64,000 nt of DNA, taken from positions 38,964 to 102,963 of the forward strand of contig JANRLY010000035.1 of assembly GCA_033762075.1 (NCBI GenBank), given 5' to 3'. This document shows, one piece after another, positions 41,245 to 50,120 of this stretch. Under the pieces are notes generated by a model. It searched no databases and was not told the DNA's origin. It worked only from the letters and a program-made list of their open reading frames with translations. The stretch's first letter is position 1; each line of letters opens with the position of its first letter. Origin of the DNA: VFKI01 sp033762075 (GTDB taxonomy: Bacteria; Pseudomonadota; Gammaproteobacteria; DSM-16500). The position numbers were made by a program, and so were the translations under genes.

Positions 41245-44012
41245 TTTGTATTCCCCATCAGTTGTTGCGTGATAGCTTGTTCTTGCGCTTTGCGATGACG
41301 CCGTTCACGCCAAAACCCTTGCAACGTTAACGCTGCCGCAGTTTGTTTATGGATGTTAGATTCTTCAGCAATCGCACTTTCCATTGTACGTGTTAAACGT
41401 TGCTTCGAAGCTAGACGTTCTTCACATAACGTGTGTTGTAAACGATGATAAGCTTTTGCTGGTAGATAGTGAAATGCATTAGCACGTAATTGTTCAGAAG
41501 CGCTTATATTTTTTTCAGCAGTTATTTTGCTTAAATCATTTAGAGTATAAGTCAGATTACAATACGATTGGATAATCATCGTCACCATCCAATACATAAG
41601 TTTGTTGGCTTCTTTAATCGGCTCTTGCCCATTCACGGGGCCTAAATCAGGCGTTTTCCCGTTAATTGAAAATCCAATCGCATCATTAAAAGTATCATGC
41701 CTAATATTATGAAAATTGACTTTCACCTCAACATGTTCACCGTAAATATCTGCTGGGATATTTTCATTTTTTACGTGCGGGATATATTCATTGGTCATCC
41801 AAAATTGCATTTGTCGTGCTAATCTTTTCGTGCTCACAAAAAGATTCATTTTTGTTTTTACTGTATGCAATGCTTCATGAGTGATAATCGCTACGGCATC
41901 CACACAATTTTGTATCACTTGATTCGCATGATTTTGCCATATGTTAAATATTGCTTCTTTAGATTCGCCGTTATTTGTTGCAGTTTCTGCTAAAGAAGCT
42001 GCACGTCTGCCGGCAATCAAAAACAAAACATATTGATATTCTGCCATGATATTTGCAATTAAATAATTACTTGTTTTGTCACCTAATAATTCAAGGGTGT
42101 CTTTATGAAACTGTTCAGTACGATTTGACTTACCAATGAATTCATTTATCGTAATAAAATCACCCAAATCCGCTAAACCGGTTCCGCGAACATTAGGGTA
42201 CTCAACAGATTCTTTCCAGCCAGTGAGTCTTCCAGATCCACCACGATCAAATCGACGTAACAAAGAAGCCAATACAAGATATCGGCCTTTATCATCTCTA
42301 TCTGCAACATGATCGAGATTATGATAAAGATCTGCCAATTGATTAAATACCAAACCATGCTGTAACAATAAAAATAAATCATGCACAATCATTTTATTGG
42401 CTGTCGTGTATTGATCATTAGATAATTGAGGGTCGTGTAAATAAGTAAAATAATTTTGTTGCGTAGTGTTTACTCGATAAATATAGGCGGTATGAGAACG
42501 ACTATTATCTACTAGATTTTTAAAAGTTGTGAATTGTTGAGCAGAGAGTGATGGTCGTGTTTGCAACCAAGCGAAAACATTTTCGAATCTAACAACATCA
42601 ACTGGAATAGGTAACTGACTTTGGATATTTAATTCAGTTTGATGATCGCGTAAATATTTTGCGGCCCTAAATTCGCGCGCGAAATCACGGTTTTTTTCGT
42701 GTGAGTTCGTTTTTTTGATTTTAATGGCAAGTGTGTCGCCGTGCTGATTGCGCATTAAAATGGTACGACCTAAAAGACTTGCAAATTGCCACTCGAGACC
42801 AGCAATGTCTTCCACTTTGCGTTTATCATAAGGCCATGCGGGCATCGGGTGCTTTACAATTGTTTGATAAAGCCGCTCTCGCTGTTTTTTATTTTTATGG
42901 TGGTTTCCCATACTTGCAAGCAGTGCATCAGAAATTTTTGACCAACTGTCTATTGCATAGCCACCATCACGAATTGTTATTTCTGACAAACCTAAATCTT
43001 GCAAAAATGCAGGTTGATTCTCAATGTTTTGAAATTGTTGATTAATGAACTGAATAACTTTGTCAGGGCCCTGCTGTCTTCTAGCAAAAAGATCCAATGC
43101 AGTTTCCCTTCCGTGTCGAATATTATAATTGATATCAGTTAAAGCACGATACAATACAGGCTTTGATAATTTTTCAGAAAATTGTTCGCCTAAAGATTCA
43201 TGTGCCAAAGTAATCAAATAAAAATTATTTCTAAGACCACGAAGATAGCTCGATTTTAAAGCAATTTTATCGCATGTTTCTATGGTTAAACGATTCAGTA
43301 ATGCAGTAAATACGGGTCGAGCAAAATGATTTGCAATACTCGTCAAGATATTGCAATCATGAAGATTTTTTTGAGCTAAATGATTAGCTGTCTCATCTGT
43401 TAGTTTTAATAACAGTGCATGAATGGTTTTGTCATACTGAGTCATACGCGTGAAATCTTTTCTATTTTCAACAACATTTCTTGTTAAAAGGCCAGGGCTA
43501 TGCATCACTAGACGAGCACAAGCATCGCTGGGTATTTTTGCAATAAAACTCTGCAAAATATCAAATCGTTCTGCGCTTACTAATAGTGAAGGAAGTGTTG
43601 GTGCTATGCATAATGCAATCTCTAACAAATTGGGTGACAAGTAAAAAAGAAATTCAATATGATTTGTAGTAGTCCATTCACTTACTTGATCAGAACTCCA
43701 TGATTGAACAATTTTATTTATCTGTACAAGTAAGTCATACTCTGATTTTTTAATCCAATTTAGTAGATCGTTTTGTGTTAGAACAAGTGTAGAAGAATTT
43801 CGGTAGATATTAAGAGTTGGCCAATATACTTTGAGGGTGTTGCAAATTTCTTTTACTTTATCCCAGTGAGGTATAGACAAACTGATTTCGCCATTTGTAT
43901 TTAGAGTAATATGGTCAGAGATAAGGAAGCACTCCGTGAGGCGAAGCTTTTTTAAATCATTTTCTGCTTCTTGCTGATTAGCTTTGCGCTTACGTCCCTT
44001 GGGCGTTGTCAT
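41241..44012 (-). CDS. large effector-like protein with NLS-like N-terminus and C-terminal IQ motif
   Basis: A 923-residue protein of no family I can name. N-terminus PKGRKRK (residues 4-10) followed after ten residues by KKLRL resembles a bipartite nuclear localisation signal. Residues ~30-360 are helical. Around 415-460, GRTILMRNQHGDTLAIKIKK and EFRAAKYL look like the glycine-loop, beta-3 Lys and helix-C Glu of a kinase N-lobe, and GTGLADLGDF (~611-618) could stand for a DFG-like site; this is weak. Near the C-terminus, LQGFWRERRHR (897-907) fits the calmodulin IQ pattern. AGGAG seven bases before 44012 sets the start; the frame reaches 44072. It sits between yggS and proC, overlapping proC by 4 bases. 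Confidence 0.8.
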   Translation of the reverse strand: MTTPKGRKRKANQQEAENDLKKLRLTECFLISDHITLNTNGEISLSIPHWDKVKEICNTLKVYWPTLNIYRNSSTLVLTQNDLLNWIKKSEYDLLVQINKIVQSWSSDQVSEWTTTNHIEFLFYLSPNLLEIALCIAPTLPSLLVSAERFDILQSFIAKIPSDACARLVMHSPGLLTRNVVENRKDFTRMTQYDKTIHALLLKLTDETANHLAQKNLHDCNILTSIANHFARPVFTALLNRLTIETCDKIALKSSYLRGLRNNFYLITLAHESLGEQFSEKLSKPVLYRALTDINYNIRHGRETALDLFARRQQGPDKVIQFINQQFQNIENQPAFLQDLGLSEITIRDGGYAIDSWSKISDALLASMGNHHKNKKQRERLYQTIVKHPMPAWPYDKRKVEDIAGLEWQFASLLGRTILMRNQHGDTLAIKIKKTNSHEKNRDFAREFRAAKYLRDHQTELNIQSQLPIPVDVVRFENVFAWLQTRPSLSAQQFTTFKNLVDNSRSHTAYIYRVNTTQQNYFTYLHDPQLSNDQYTTANKMIVHDLFLLLQHGLVFNQLADLYHNLDHVADRDDKGRYLVLASLLRRFDRGGSGRLTGWKESVEYPNVRGTGLADLGDFITINEFIGKSNRTEQFHKDTLELLGDKTSNYLIANIMAEYQYVLFLIAGRRAASLAETATNNGESKEAIFNIWQNHANQVIQNCVDAVAIITHEALHTVKTKMNLFVSTKRLARQMQFWMTNEYIPHVKNENIPADIYGEHVEVKVNFHNIRHDTFNDAIGFSINGKTPDLGPVNGQEPIKEANKLMYWMVTMIIQSYCNLTYTLNDLSKITAEKNISASEQLRANAFHYLPAKAYHRLQHTLCEERLASKQRLTRTMESAIAEESNIHKQTAAALTLQGFWRERRHRKAQEQAITQQLMGNTK

Positions 44013-44106
44013 CATGATACTCCTAGTATTTATGAAATGAAGGATTATTTGGAATGCATGCGAAAATTGCAAGGGAAATAGTTAGTGTCGATGAATTGTG
44101 AAGAAC

Positions 44107-44207
44107 TCGTTGCGAGGCTACGAAGCGTTTAGCCGTGGCAATCCAGCTAAAGCTAGATTGCTACGCCTGATCTTGATAAGTCCAGGACTCACGCTGGTTC
44201 GTAAAGA
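44107..44207. repeat. interspersed repeat upstream of the 923-residue gene
   Basis: Begins cgttgcgaggctacgaagcg, contains tagccgtggcaatccag and ends in a degenerate cgctggttcgtaaagacga. Same family as 11667-11770 and 40308-40414, so family members flank both ends of the proC plus effector segment. Confidence 0.75.
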
Positions 44208-44214
44208 CGAGTTC

Positions 44215-45099
44215 TTAACGATTAGCAGTTTCAACAGTATTACTGTTTTCTAGCACACGAAATAGATTGTCATATTCATTGCTTGGACTCCAGGCATACC
44301 ATCCATCGATACCCGCATCATGAACCGCGCGAATTTGTTCTCTGATGTATTTTTGTTTGGCAGATGAAGTTAACGCATAGTGATAATTCGAAGTTTCAAT
44401 CCAAGTAATAATTTTTACAGGTACTTTGCCATGGAATTGATCTTTCAAAGATTCCAATGCATTGAGAATAGTTTCATGCGGTCTGGCAGAATGAAAAGCA
44501 AATGGCTCAAAATGTGATGGATAATTCATTGGACAAATCACATCAACATCTTGCGCAAAAACACGGACGTCTTGACCAATATGATGTTCTGCTCCAAAAC
44601 TCGTGATGCCGAAAACGTCGATTTGTAAAGGTACAGATATTCTGCCTTTAAACCAGCGAATAACATTATTAATATCAATTACGTGCTGAGGTGATCTTCC
44701 TGAAGAAGTATTATATCGAATGTAATCCAGTTGAATTTGTTCAGCGCCATATGCCAGTGCGAGTTTCACTAAATTAAATTTTTTCTCCCGATATTCAAGT
44801 GATTTAATGCGATCGGCCGTGCCACCTTGTGGGAAAATAACAATGCGAGCAACGTAATGAATCCCGTTTTGTTTAAGTAATGGAATATTGGCGCGATACA
44901 TTTTTGACGGCCCATCGACATCTACAACAAATGTATTAATGCCTGATGCTTTTGCATGTTTGATTAAATAGTTGACGTAGGACCTATCTTCCATTGTGCT
45001 GGAAGTGACATAAATGCCTCTGACTGAGAGAGCCATCGCATTGCTGACAAGCGCAAATGTGGCGATGAGGGTAATACATATTGTTTGCCAGAGTCTCAT
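44215..45099 (-). CDS. secreted putative glycoside hydrolase (DUF4015 family)
   Basis: A 294-residue protein with a signal peptide (residues 1-23, ending NAMA). VRGIYVTSSTMEDRSYVNYLI, INTFVVDVDGPS, AEQIQLDYIRYNTSSG and DVICPMNYPSHFEP are the signatures of DUF4015, a TIM-barrel group related to GH13/GH18 folds; the DYIR Asp is a likely active-site residue. It probably acts in the periplasm or outside. Its gene lies between yggS and the large effector-like gene, all leftward. The substrate is unknown. Confidence 0.85.
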   Translation of the reverse strand: MRLWQTICITLIATFALVSNAMALSVRGIYVTSSTMEDRSYVNYLIKHAKASGINTFVVDVDGPSKMYRANIPLLKQNGIHYVARIVIFPQGGTADRIKSLEYREKKFNLVKLALAYGAEQIQLDYIRYNTSSGRSPQHVIDINNVIRWFKGRISVPLQIDVFGITSFGAEHHIGQDVRVFAQDVDVICPMNYPSHFEPFAFHSARPHETILNALESLKDQFHGKVPVKIITWIETSNYHYALTSSAKQKYIREQIRAVHDAGIDGWYAWSPSNEYDNLFRVLENSNTVETANR

Positions 45100-45170
45100 A
45101 ACGCATCCTTTCGAGTTATTCTTAATCAGATTGTCATAAGATCATTTTACGCCAGATTTTCGGGTCTGAA

Positions 45171-45881
45171 TTATGGTAAAATATTGCGTGTTCCAAAAAG
45201 TGCTGTTCCAATTCTGACCATTGTAGCCCCTTCCGCAATCGCAGCTTCTAAGTCCAGAGATGTTCCAATTGAAAGCGTGTCTATCGTATCGTATTGATTT
45301 TTAAGTACTTTTAAGATGTCTCTCAGAGGGTGGAAGTTGGTGCGCTGTCGAGCAAAATCCATGGTTGGTGCAGGTAAAGCCATAATCCCTCTCAAGCGTA
45401 AACGTGGTAAGGTTTGGCAAAACGCTGCTAATTCGAATACTTCTTCAGGAGATATCCCAAACTTAGTATCTTCCTGGCTGATATTAATCTGTAAACAAAT
45501 ATTCAAGGGCGGTAATTCAAGAGGACGTTGATCATTTAAACGTTTCGCAGTTTTTTGCTTATCAAGGCTATGCACCCACGCAAAATGTTCTGCAATTTTT
45601 CGTGTTTTATTATCTTGCATGTGGCCAATGAAGTGCCATTCTAAATTTTCATGAATAGATTCGAAATAAGATATTTTTTCTAAAGCTTCTTGCAAATAAT
45701 TTTCGCCAAAGGCTTTTTGTCCCACAGCAATGGCTTCGCTCATTTTTTCGAGAGATTGCTTTTTGCTGACTGCTAATAGTGAAACAGAACCATGTGTTCG
45801 ATGATATTTTTTTTCAAAATTCGAAATAGTTTTGCGGATTTCAAGAAAGTTATTGTGTATTGTGTTCGCAGTAGCCGGCAC
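45171..45881 (-). CDS. yggS: YggS-family pyridoxal-phosphate homeostasis protein
   Basis: A 236-residue PLP-binding TIM-barrel protein. The PLP lysine lies in SLLAVSKKQSLEKMSEAI; GENYLQEALEKI, WHFIGHMQDNKTR and LSIGTSLDLEAAIAEGATMVRIGTALFG are family motifs. It usually abuts proC and yggT; here two accessory genes intervene. Confidence 0.95.
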   Translation of the reverse strand: MPATANTIHNNFLEIRKTISNFEKKYHRTHGSVSLLAVSKKQSLEKMSEAIAVGQKAFGENYLQEALEKISYFESIHENLEWHFIGHMQDNKTRKIAEHFAWVHSLDKQKTAKRLNDQRPLELPPLNICLQINISQEDTKFGISPEEVFELAAFCQTLPRLRLRGIMALPAPTMDFARQRTNFHPLRDILKVLKNQYDTIDTLSIGTSLDLEAAIAEGATMVRIGTALFGTRNILP

Positions 45882-45902
45882 GCATCTTCCTCATTGTATC
45901 AT

Positions 45903-45981
45903 TGTCATTCCGTGCAGTTTCTAGCACGGAAACTAGTGACTTTAAGGCGCTGGATCCCGCGGACAAGCCGCGGGACGACAG
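45903..45981. repeat. palindromic repeat between yggS and pckA
   Basis: Has tgtcattccgtgcagtttct and its inner partner agcacgga, then gatcccgcggacaagccgcg with ggacgaca. It lies upstream of yggS, where the operon promoter should be, and after the convergent-side end of pckA. Confidence 0.7.
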
Positions 45982-46027
45982 GGTAAAGAATATATTCCGT
46001 TTAGAAAAAACGGGGGATTTAAAAAAA

Positions 46028-47602
46028 TCAAAACACAACAGGCGCTGCTTTTTGAATCGACTCACTCACAGTAAATTTTTTGAAATTATGATTGAATTTA
46101 TCAATCAATGTGCGAGCAGTTTCATCGTATTGTTTGACATCTTGCCAAGTGTTACGCGGATTTAAAATATTGTTGTCTACCCCAGGCACTTCTTTTGGGA
46201 TAGATAAATTAAACCCCGGAAGTGTTTCGTAGGAAATATTTTGTAATTGATCATCCACAATCGCACGGATAATCGCGCGCGTTGTTGGAATAGAGAATCG
46301 TTTGCCGCCTTGTGCATAACTGCCACCTGTCCAACCAGTGTTAACTAAATACACTTCAGCGCCACTGTGCGCGAGTCGTTTTAATAAAAGATCAGCATAC
46401 ACATGCGCAGGGCGTGGAAAAAACGGTGCGCCAAAACACGTGCTGAATGTTTCGCTGATTTTATTACTGCTGCCGACTTCTGTGCTGCCCACAAGAGCGG
46501 TATAACCGCTGAGAAAATACCAAGCTGCTTGTTCGCGTGTTAAACGTGCAACGGGGGGGAGTACACCATATAAATCACAGGTTAAAAATATCACTGCGTT
46601 TGGTAAACCTGCTTGGTTGGATTCAACGCGCAAAGGAATATGTTCGCGCGGATAAGCCGCACGTGTATTTTCTGTTAAGCTTGCATCGTTGTAATTTGGC
46701 TCCGATGTTTTAGGATCGATGACAACATTTTCCATAACGGCAGTGTGACGAATCGCATCCCAAATGACAGGTTCGCGTTCATGTGAAAGATCGATGCATT
46801 TTGCATAGCATCCACCTTCAAAGTTGAAAACACCATCCTTGCTCCAGCCATGTTCATCATCCCCGATAAGCCAGCGCTCAGGATCGGCAGATAAAGTGGT
46901 TTTGCCTGTGCCAGATAATCCAAAAAATAAAGCTGTTTTGCCATTTTTACCTACATTCGCAGCGCAATGCATTGGTAACACATCTTTTTCAGGTAAAAGA
47001 AAATTCATCACAGTAAACATGGCTTTTTTAATTTCACCCGCATAATGGGTGCCTAAAATTAAAATAATTTTTTTTGAAAAATTGAGCATGATGGCCGCAT
47101 CACCGTTGACCCCGTCACGTTCTGGGTCAGTTTTAAAATCAGGCAGACAAAGCACTGTCCATTCATCGATGACATCTTGTGTGGCAGGATTTTCAGGACG
47201 GATAAAAAGATTGCGTGCGAACAATTGGTGCCAAGCTAATTGTGTAATGACTTTGACATCGATCGCGTGTTTTGGATCAGCGCCAACCTTGAGCCAGGAT
47301 TTAAAGGCACAATCTTGATGACTTAGCCAATCGGTAGCTTTTAAAAAAAGCGCATCAAATATTTCAGGGGAAATGGGTTGGTTGATCTTGTTCCAATCGA
47401 CGGTTGACTCAGTGAGGGCATCTTTGACAATAAATCGATCTCTTGGTGAGCGACCGGTACGCTTCCCGGTGGTGACAGCAAGGGCATGGTTCGCAGCAAG
47501 GACGCCTTCTTTTCGCTGGAATGCAAGCTGAACTAATTCATCCGCAGATAAATTAATATGCCATTGTTGTGTCGAAGACATTGATTTATTCTGTACCATC
47601 AT
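46028..47602 (-). CDS. pckA: ATP-dependent phosphoenolpyruvate carboxykinase
   Basis: PckA, 524 residues, converts oxaloacetate to PEP at the start of gluconeogenesis. Seen: TGKRTGRSPRDRFIV, the P-loop FFGLSGTGKTTLSADP, LIGDDEHGW, FNFEGGCYAKCIDL, and the metal-binding ILGTHYAGEIKKAMF. Full length for the ATP-type enzyme. Its presence suggests growth on amino acids, in keeping with the permeases and peptide transporter in the window. M2 or M8 could be the true start. Confidence 0.97.
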   Translation of the reverse strand: MMVQNKSMSSTQQWHINLSADELVQLAFQRKEGVLAANHALAVTTGKRTGRSPRDRFIVKDALTESTVDWNKINQPISPEIFDALFLKATDWLSHQDCAFKSWLKVGADPKHAIDVKVITQLAWHQLFARNLFIRPENPATQDVIDEWTVLCLPDFKTDPERDGVNGDAAIMLNFSKKIILILGTHYAGEIKKAMFTVMNFLLPEKDVLPMHCAANVGKNGKTALFFGLSGTGKTTLSADPERWLIGDDEHGWSKDGVFNFEGGCYAKCIDLSHEREPVIWDAIRHTAVMENVVIDPKTSEPNYNDASLTENTRAAYPREHIPLRVESNQAGLPNAVIFLTCDLYGVLPPVARLTREQAAWYFLSGYTALVGSTEVGSSNKISETFSTCFGAPFFPRPAHVYADLLLKRLAHSGAEVYLVNTGWTGGSYAQGGKRFSIPTTRAIIRAIVDDQLQNISYETLPGFNLSIPKEVPGVDNNILNPRNTWQDVKQYDETARTLIDKFNHNFKKFTVSESIQKAAPVVF

Positions 47603-47725
47603 AAATACCTCGTTCTGATGAAAATTGTGTCATCCTTTACATTGAGATCGTGCGGATTTTACCTGATGATGATAAATTACACCATGGTTTATCATTTGTT
47701 TAAGACCACTGAGGGGTATCTATCT

Positions 47726-48127
47726 GTGACGCCACTAGAGCAAGCTATTGCAGAGGCTTATGCAAGCCAAGGCCAACAAGCCGATGTGAATCGCGTGCAT
47801 TTACTCTTATTACAAACAAAATTCTATTTGCCCGTGCAAAAAGAACATACCCCAACGGAGGAAGAACCTTTTCGTCCCTTATTTGCTGTTCATGAGAAGC
47901 ATATCTTCATGCTAGCGTTTGAAGCCGAAGATCAGATGGCAGCTTGGGCTGCCGAACAAGCCGGTGAGATCGCGCATGTGCAACTCAGCGGAAGAGATTT
48001 AGTGGTGGGGATTGGCGAGAATGTTTTTCTCGTTTTAAATCCAGGCGCGAAACTTAGCAAAGAATTTTCACCCGAAGAATTACAATATTTGAAAAAAATT
48101 GTCGCGCGAATTGAACAGATGAATTAA
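47726..48127 (+). CDS. SseB N-terminal-domain protein
   Basis: A 133-residue protein. TPLEQAIAEAYASQGQQADVNRV, LLLLQTKFYLPVQKE, FRPLFAVHEKHIFMLAFEAED and the late VFLVLNPGAKLSKEFSPEEL match the SseB-like domain found in many bacteria outside type III secretion. The frame opens at 47618 and has ATGs at 47666-47684, but a gaggggt sequence nine bases before the GTG at 47726 and the domain boundary favour that start. Function of the family is unclear. Confidence 0.72.
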   Translation: MTPLEQAIAEAYASQGQQADVNRVHLLLLQTKFYLPVQKEHTPTEEEPFRPLFAVHEKHIFMLAFEAEDQMAAWAAEQAGEIAHVQLSGRDLVVGIGENVFLVLNPGAKLSKEFSPEELQYLKKIVARIEQMN

Positions 48128-48156
48128 CGAGATTTTAAGAACTTCAAGTAAGAATT

Positions 48157-48199
48157 CGTCATTGCCACGCCAAAACGCTAACGCAGGTACGCAATGACG
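48157..48199. repeat. short hairpin repeat, cgtcattgc ends
   Basis: cgtcattgc (48157-48165) pairs perfectly with gcaatgacg (48191-48199). It looks like a deletion derivative of the gtcattgcgag repeat family. It lies between convergent genes, so it may act as a terminator. Confidence 0.65.
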
Positions 48200-48238
48200 G
48201 ATAATTAATCAATCACCGTAAAGGATTTCGACTAGCTG

Positions 48239-48514
48239 TTACACTTTCCCCTGCAACCACTCCAAAAACTTTTGATTCATGCGTTTTAATTCGTTGGAGC
48301 CGCGTGTAATTTTGGCAATACTGACTTTGAGATGATCTGCAATTTCACGCTGTGTTTTGTGTTGCTTTAATAAAGCTTGAATTAACAGATAACGCATGCT
48401 GATGGCGGAGCGTTCTTCGGCGGTTAAAAAGAGTTCAAAAAGTTCATTTAACGTTTTGCGATTTTTTGTTTCAAGACATAAATCAAGAAAATCATGCCAG
48501 CCTTTTGCGTTCAT
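48239..48514 (-). CDS. trpR: trp operon repressor TrpR
   Basis: A 91-residue repressor that binds DNA when loaded with tryptophan. GWHDFLDLCLETKNRKTLNE, LTAEERSAISMRYLLIQALL and the helix-turn-helix KTQREIADHLKVSIAKITRGSNELK are the TrpR signature. The frame extends 50 codons upstream, but that is antisense-frame ABC gene sequence; M51 is the start. It follows the ABC ATPase gene by 8 bases and so is the last gene of the transporter operon it may control. Confidence 0.93.
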   Translation of the reverse strand: MNAKGWHDFLDLCLETKNRKTLNELFELFLTAEERSAISMRYLLIQALLKQHKTQREIADHLKVSIAKITRGSNELKRMNQKFLEWLQGKV

Positions 48515-48522
48515 TGGGTTCC

Positions 48523-49236
48523 TTAAAAACAAACTGATACAAGGTCTTCGGTTGTTGAGTGTGCGCGATCTTCGATCATGCGATAAATTTTGCCGTGTTT
48601 CAAGGCTAGAATACGATTGCCATATTGTTTTGCCATTTCCATATTGTGTGTCGTGAGCAGACAAGTGATGTCATATTTTTTTGCCATGGCAGCAGTCAAC
48701 GACATGATGTGCGCAGAAGTTAGTGGGTCAAGTGCACTGGTATGTTCATCGAGTAATAAAATATCAGGTGGATTGAGTAATGTTAGCGCTAAAGCCAGCG
48801 CTTGTTTTTCACCACCAGACAAAGTATCCACGCGTTGATCGAGACGCTCAGATAATTTTGAATTAAAATCGAGGAGATGTTTTTCGAACGCATCACGAGA
48901 AATATTTTTTTTAGCAAATAATACGTAGTTTTCATACACGGTTAAAGCAGTGAAAAGAGAATCGTGAGAATTTTGTGTGAGCAAGCTTATTTTTTTTGTA
49001 AAATTTGTTTGTGATATACGATGAATATTTTCATTGCGTAAATAAATAGTGCCACGGGTCGGCTGATATTGTCGACTAATCAATTTAAGCAGAGAAGTTT
49101 TTCCGGAACCATTGCTCCCAAGAATTAAAATAAAATCACCTTGTTTAACTTCATAATGGATGTCAGACAAAATCGGTGCTGATGCATTCGGCAGGTTGAG
49201 TGAAATATTTTGTAATGTGAGTAGCGTGTTTTTCAT
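48523..49236 (-). CDS. TrpXYZ-type ABC transporter ATP-binding protein
   Basis: A 237-residue ATPase. Walker A GSNGSGKTSLLKL, signature DTLSGGEKQALAL, Walker B ILLLDEHTSALDP, H-loop LTTHNMEMAKQYG. Energises the permease encoded immediately upstream (4-base overlap). The three-gene set with a DUF534-type binding protein and trpR next door points to tryptophan or tyrosine uptake. Confidence 0.9.
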   Translation of the reverse strand: MKNTLLTLQNISLNLPNASAPILSDIHYEVKQGDFILILGSNGSGKTSLLKLISRQYQPTRGTIYLRNENIHRISQTNFTKKISLLTQNSHDSLFTALTVYENYVLFAKKNISRDAFEKHLLDFNSKLSERLDQRVDTLSGGEKQALALALTLLNPPDILLLDEHTSALDPLTSAHIMSLTAAMAKKYDITCLLTTHNMEMAKQYGNRILALKHGKIYRMIEDRAHSTTEDLVSVCF

Positions 49237-50120
49237 GGCGTTTCTCTACTTAATTGAGGCGTTGCAGCTGCCCGTAAAAATAAGATCAACACGACGCCTA
49301 ATAACATACGTAAAAAAATGGGATTGATATCTAAGCGTAACAATCCATTCATCGCAAAAAAGTAACACATGACACCAATTAAACAGGCAACAAATTCAGT
49401 GCCAATGCGCATATCGGATTTGCGGAAACAAAATCGAATGAATTGCTGCCCTAAAATGATGGCACCAATGCCTGTTAATGTCATACCGAGGCCCATTCCT
49501 GTATCGGCATAACCGACAACTTGCGCTGTGAGCATTCCGCTTGCTGCGGCTAAGCTATTTGTTAAAGAAAAACCTATCATGCGATGGGCTTCTATTGAGC
49601 GCCCGAGTCGAGCAAGGAGTTGCGGATTATTGCCGAATGCACGCAAACGTAAACCGAGCGGGCTTTGCATGAGATAACACGCGGCAAAACATAATAGAAA
49701 AACATAAAAAGCAGTTTGCATCCATCCTACAAAAGGGCCTTGTTGGAAAGCAGCGGATAATAAAGTGTGTTGTTCTAGTAAGTTAATATTCGGGCGACCC
49801 ATTAAAATGAGATTACCGCTCGTTAAAATGAATGACGCTAAAATGCCAGCGAGCAAAGGATCAATTTTACCTTTGCGTTGAATGCAGCTGACCATGAAAC
49901 CAGATAATGCGCCTGCACCAATCGATGCGATTGCTGCAAGGTAGGGGGAAAAACCCAGCGTAACACATTTTGCAAAAATCGCGGCACCCAATACAAAACT
50001 GCCATCCAGCGTCATGTCAGTCGCGCGCAATGCGCAATAACTGATACTGATGCCCAACGCTAACGGTAAAAAGGTGAGCGTTTGCGTGAGCGCTGAGAGA
50101 AATAAACTGTCCATAGTCAA
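49233..50120 (-). CDS. TrpXYZ-type ABC transporter permease
   Basis: A 295-residue inner-membrane permease of the branched-chain/YckA-like type with about eight helices. LGISISYCALRATDMTLDGSFVLGAAIFA and RLRAFGNNPQLLARLG are typical. It overlaps the ATPase and binding protein genes by 4 bases each. Confidence 0.88.
   Translation of the reverse strand: MTMDSLFLSALTQTLTFLPLALGISISYCALRATDMTLDGSFVLGAAIFAKCVTLGFSPYLAAIASIGAGALSGFMVSCIQRKGKIDPLLAGILASFILTSGNLILMGRPNINLLEQHTLLSAAFQQGPFVGWMQTAFYVFLLCFAACYLMQSPLGLRLRAFGNNPQLLARLGRSIEAHRMIGFSLTNSLAAASGMLTAQVVGYADTGMGLGMTLTGIGAIILGQQFIRFCFRKSDMRIGTEFVACLIGVMCYFFAMNGLLRLDINPIFLRMLLGVVLILFLRAAATPQLSRETP

Noticed and set aside
48515..48664. 50-codon N-terminal extension of TrpR
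   Set aside because: It lies within the ABC ATPase gene in another frame; M51 begins the TrpR fold.
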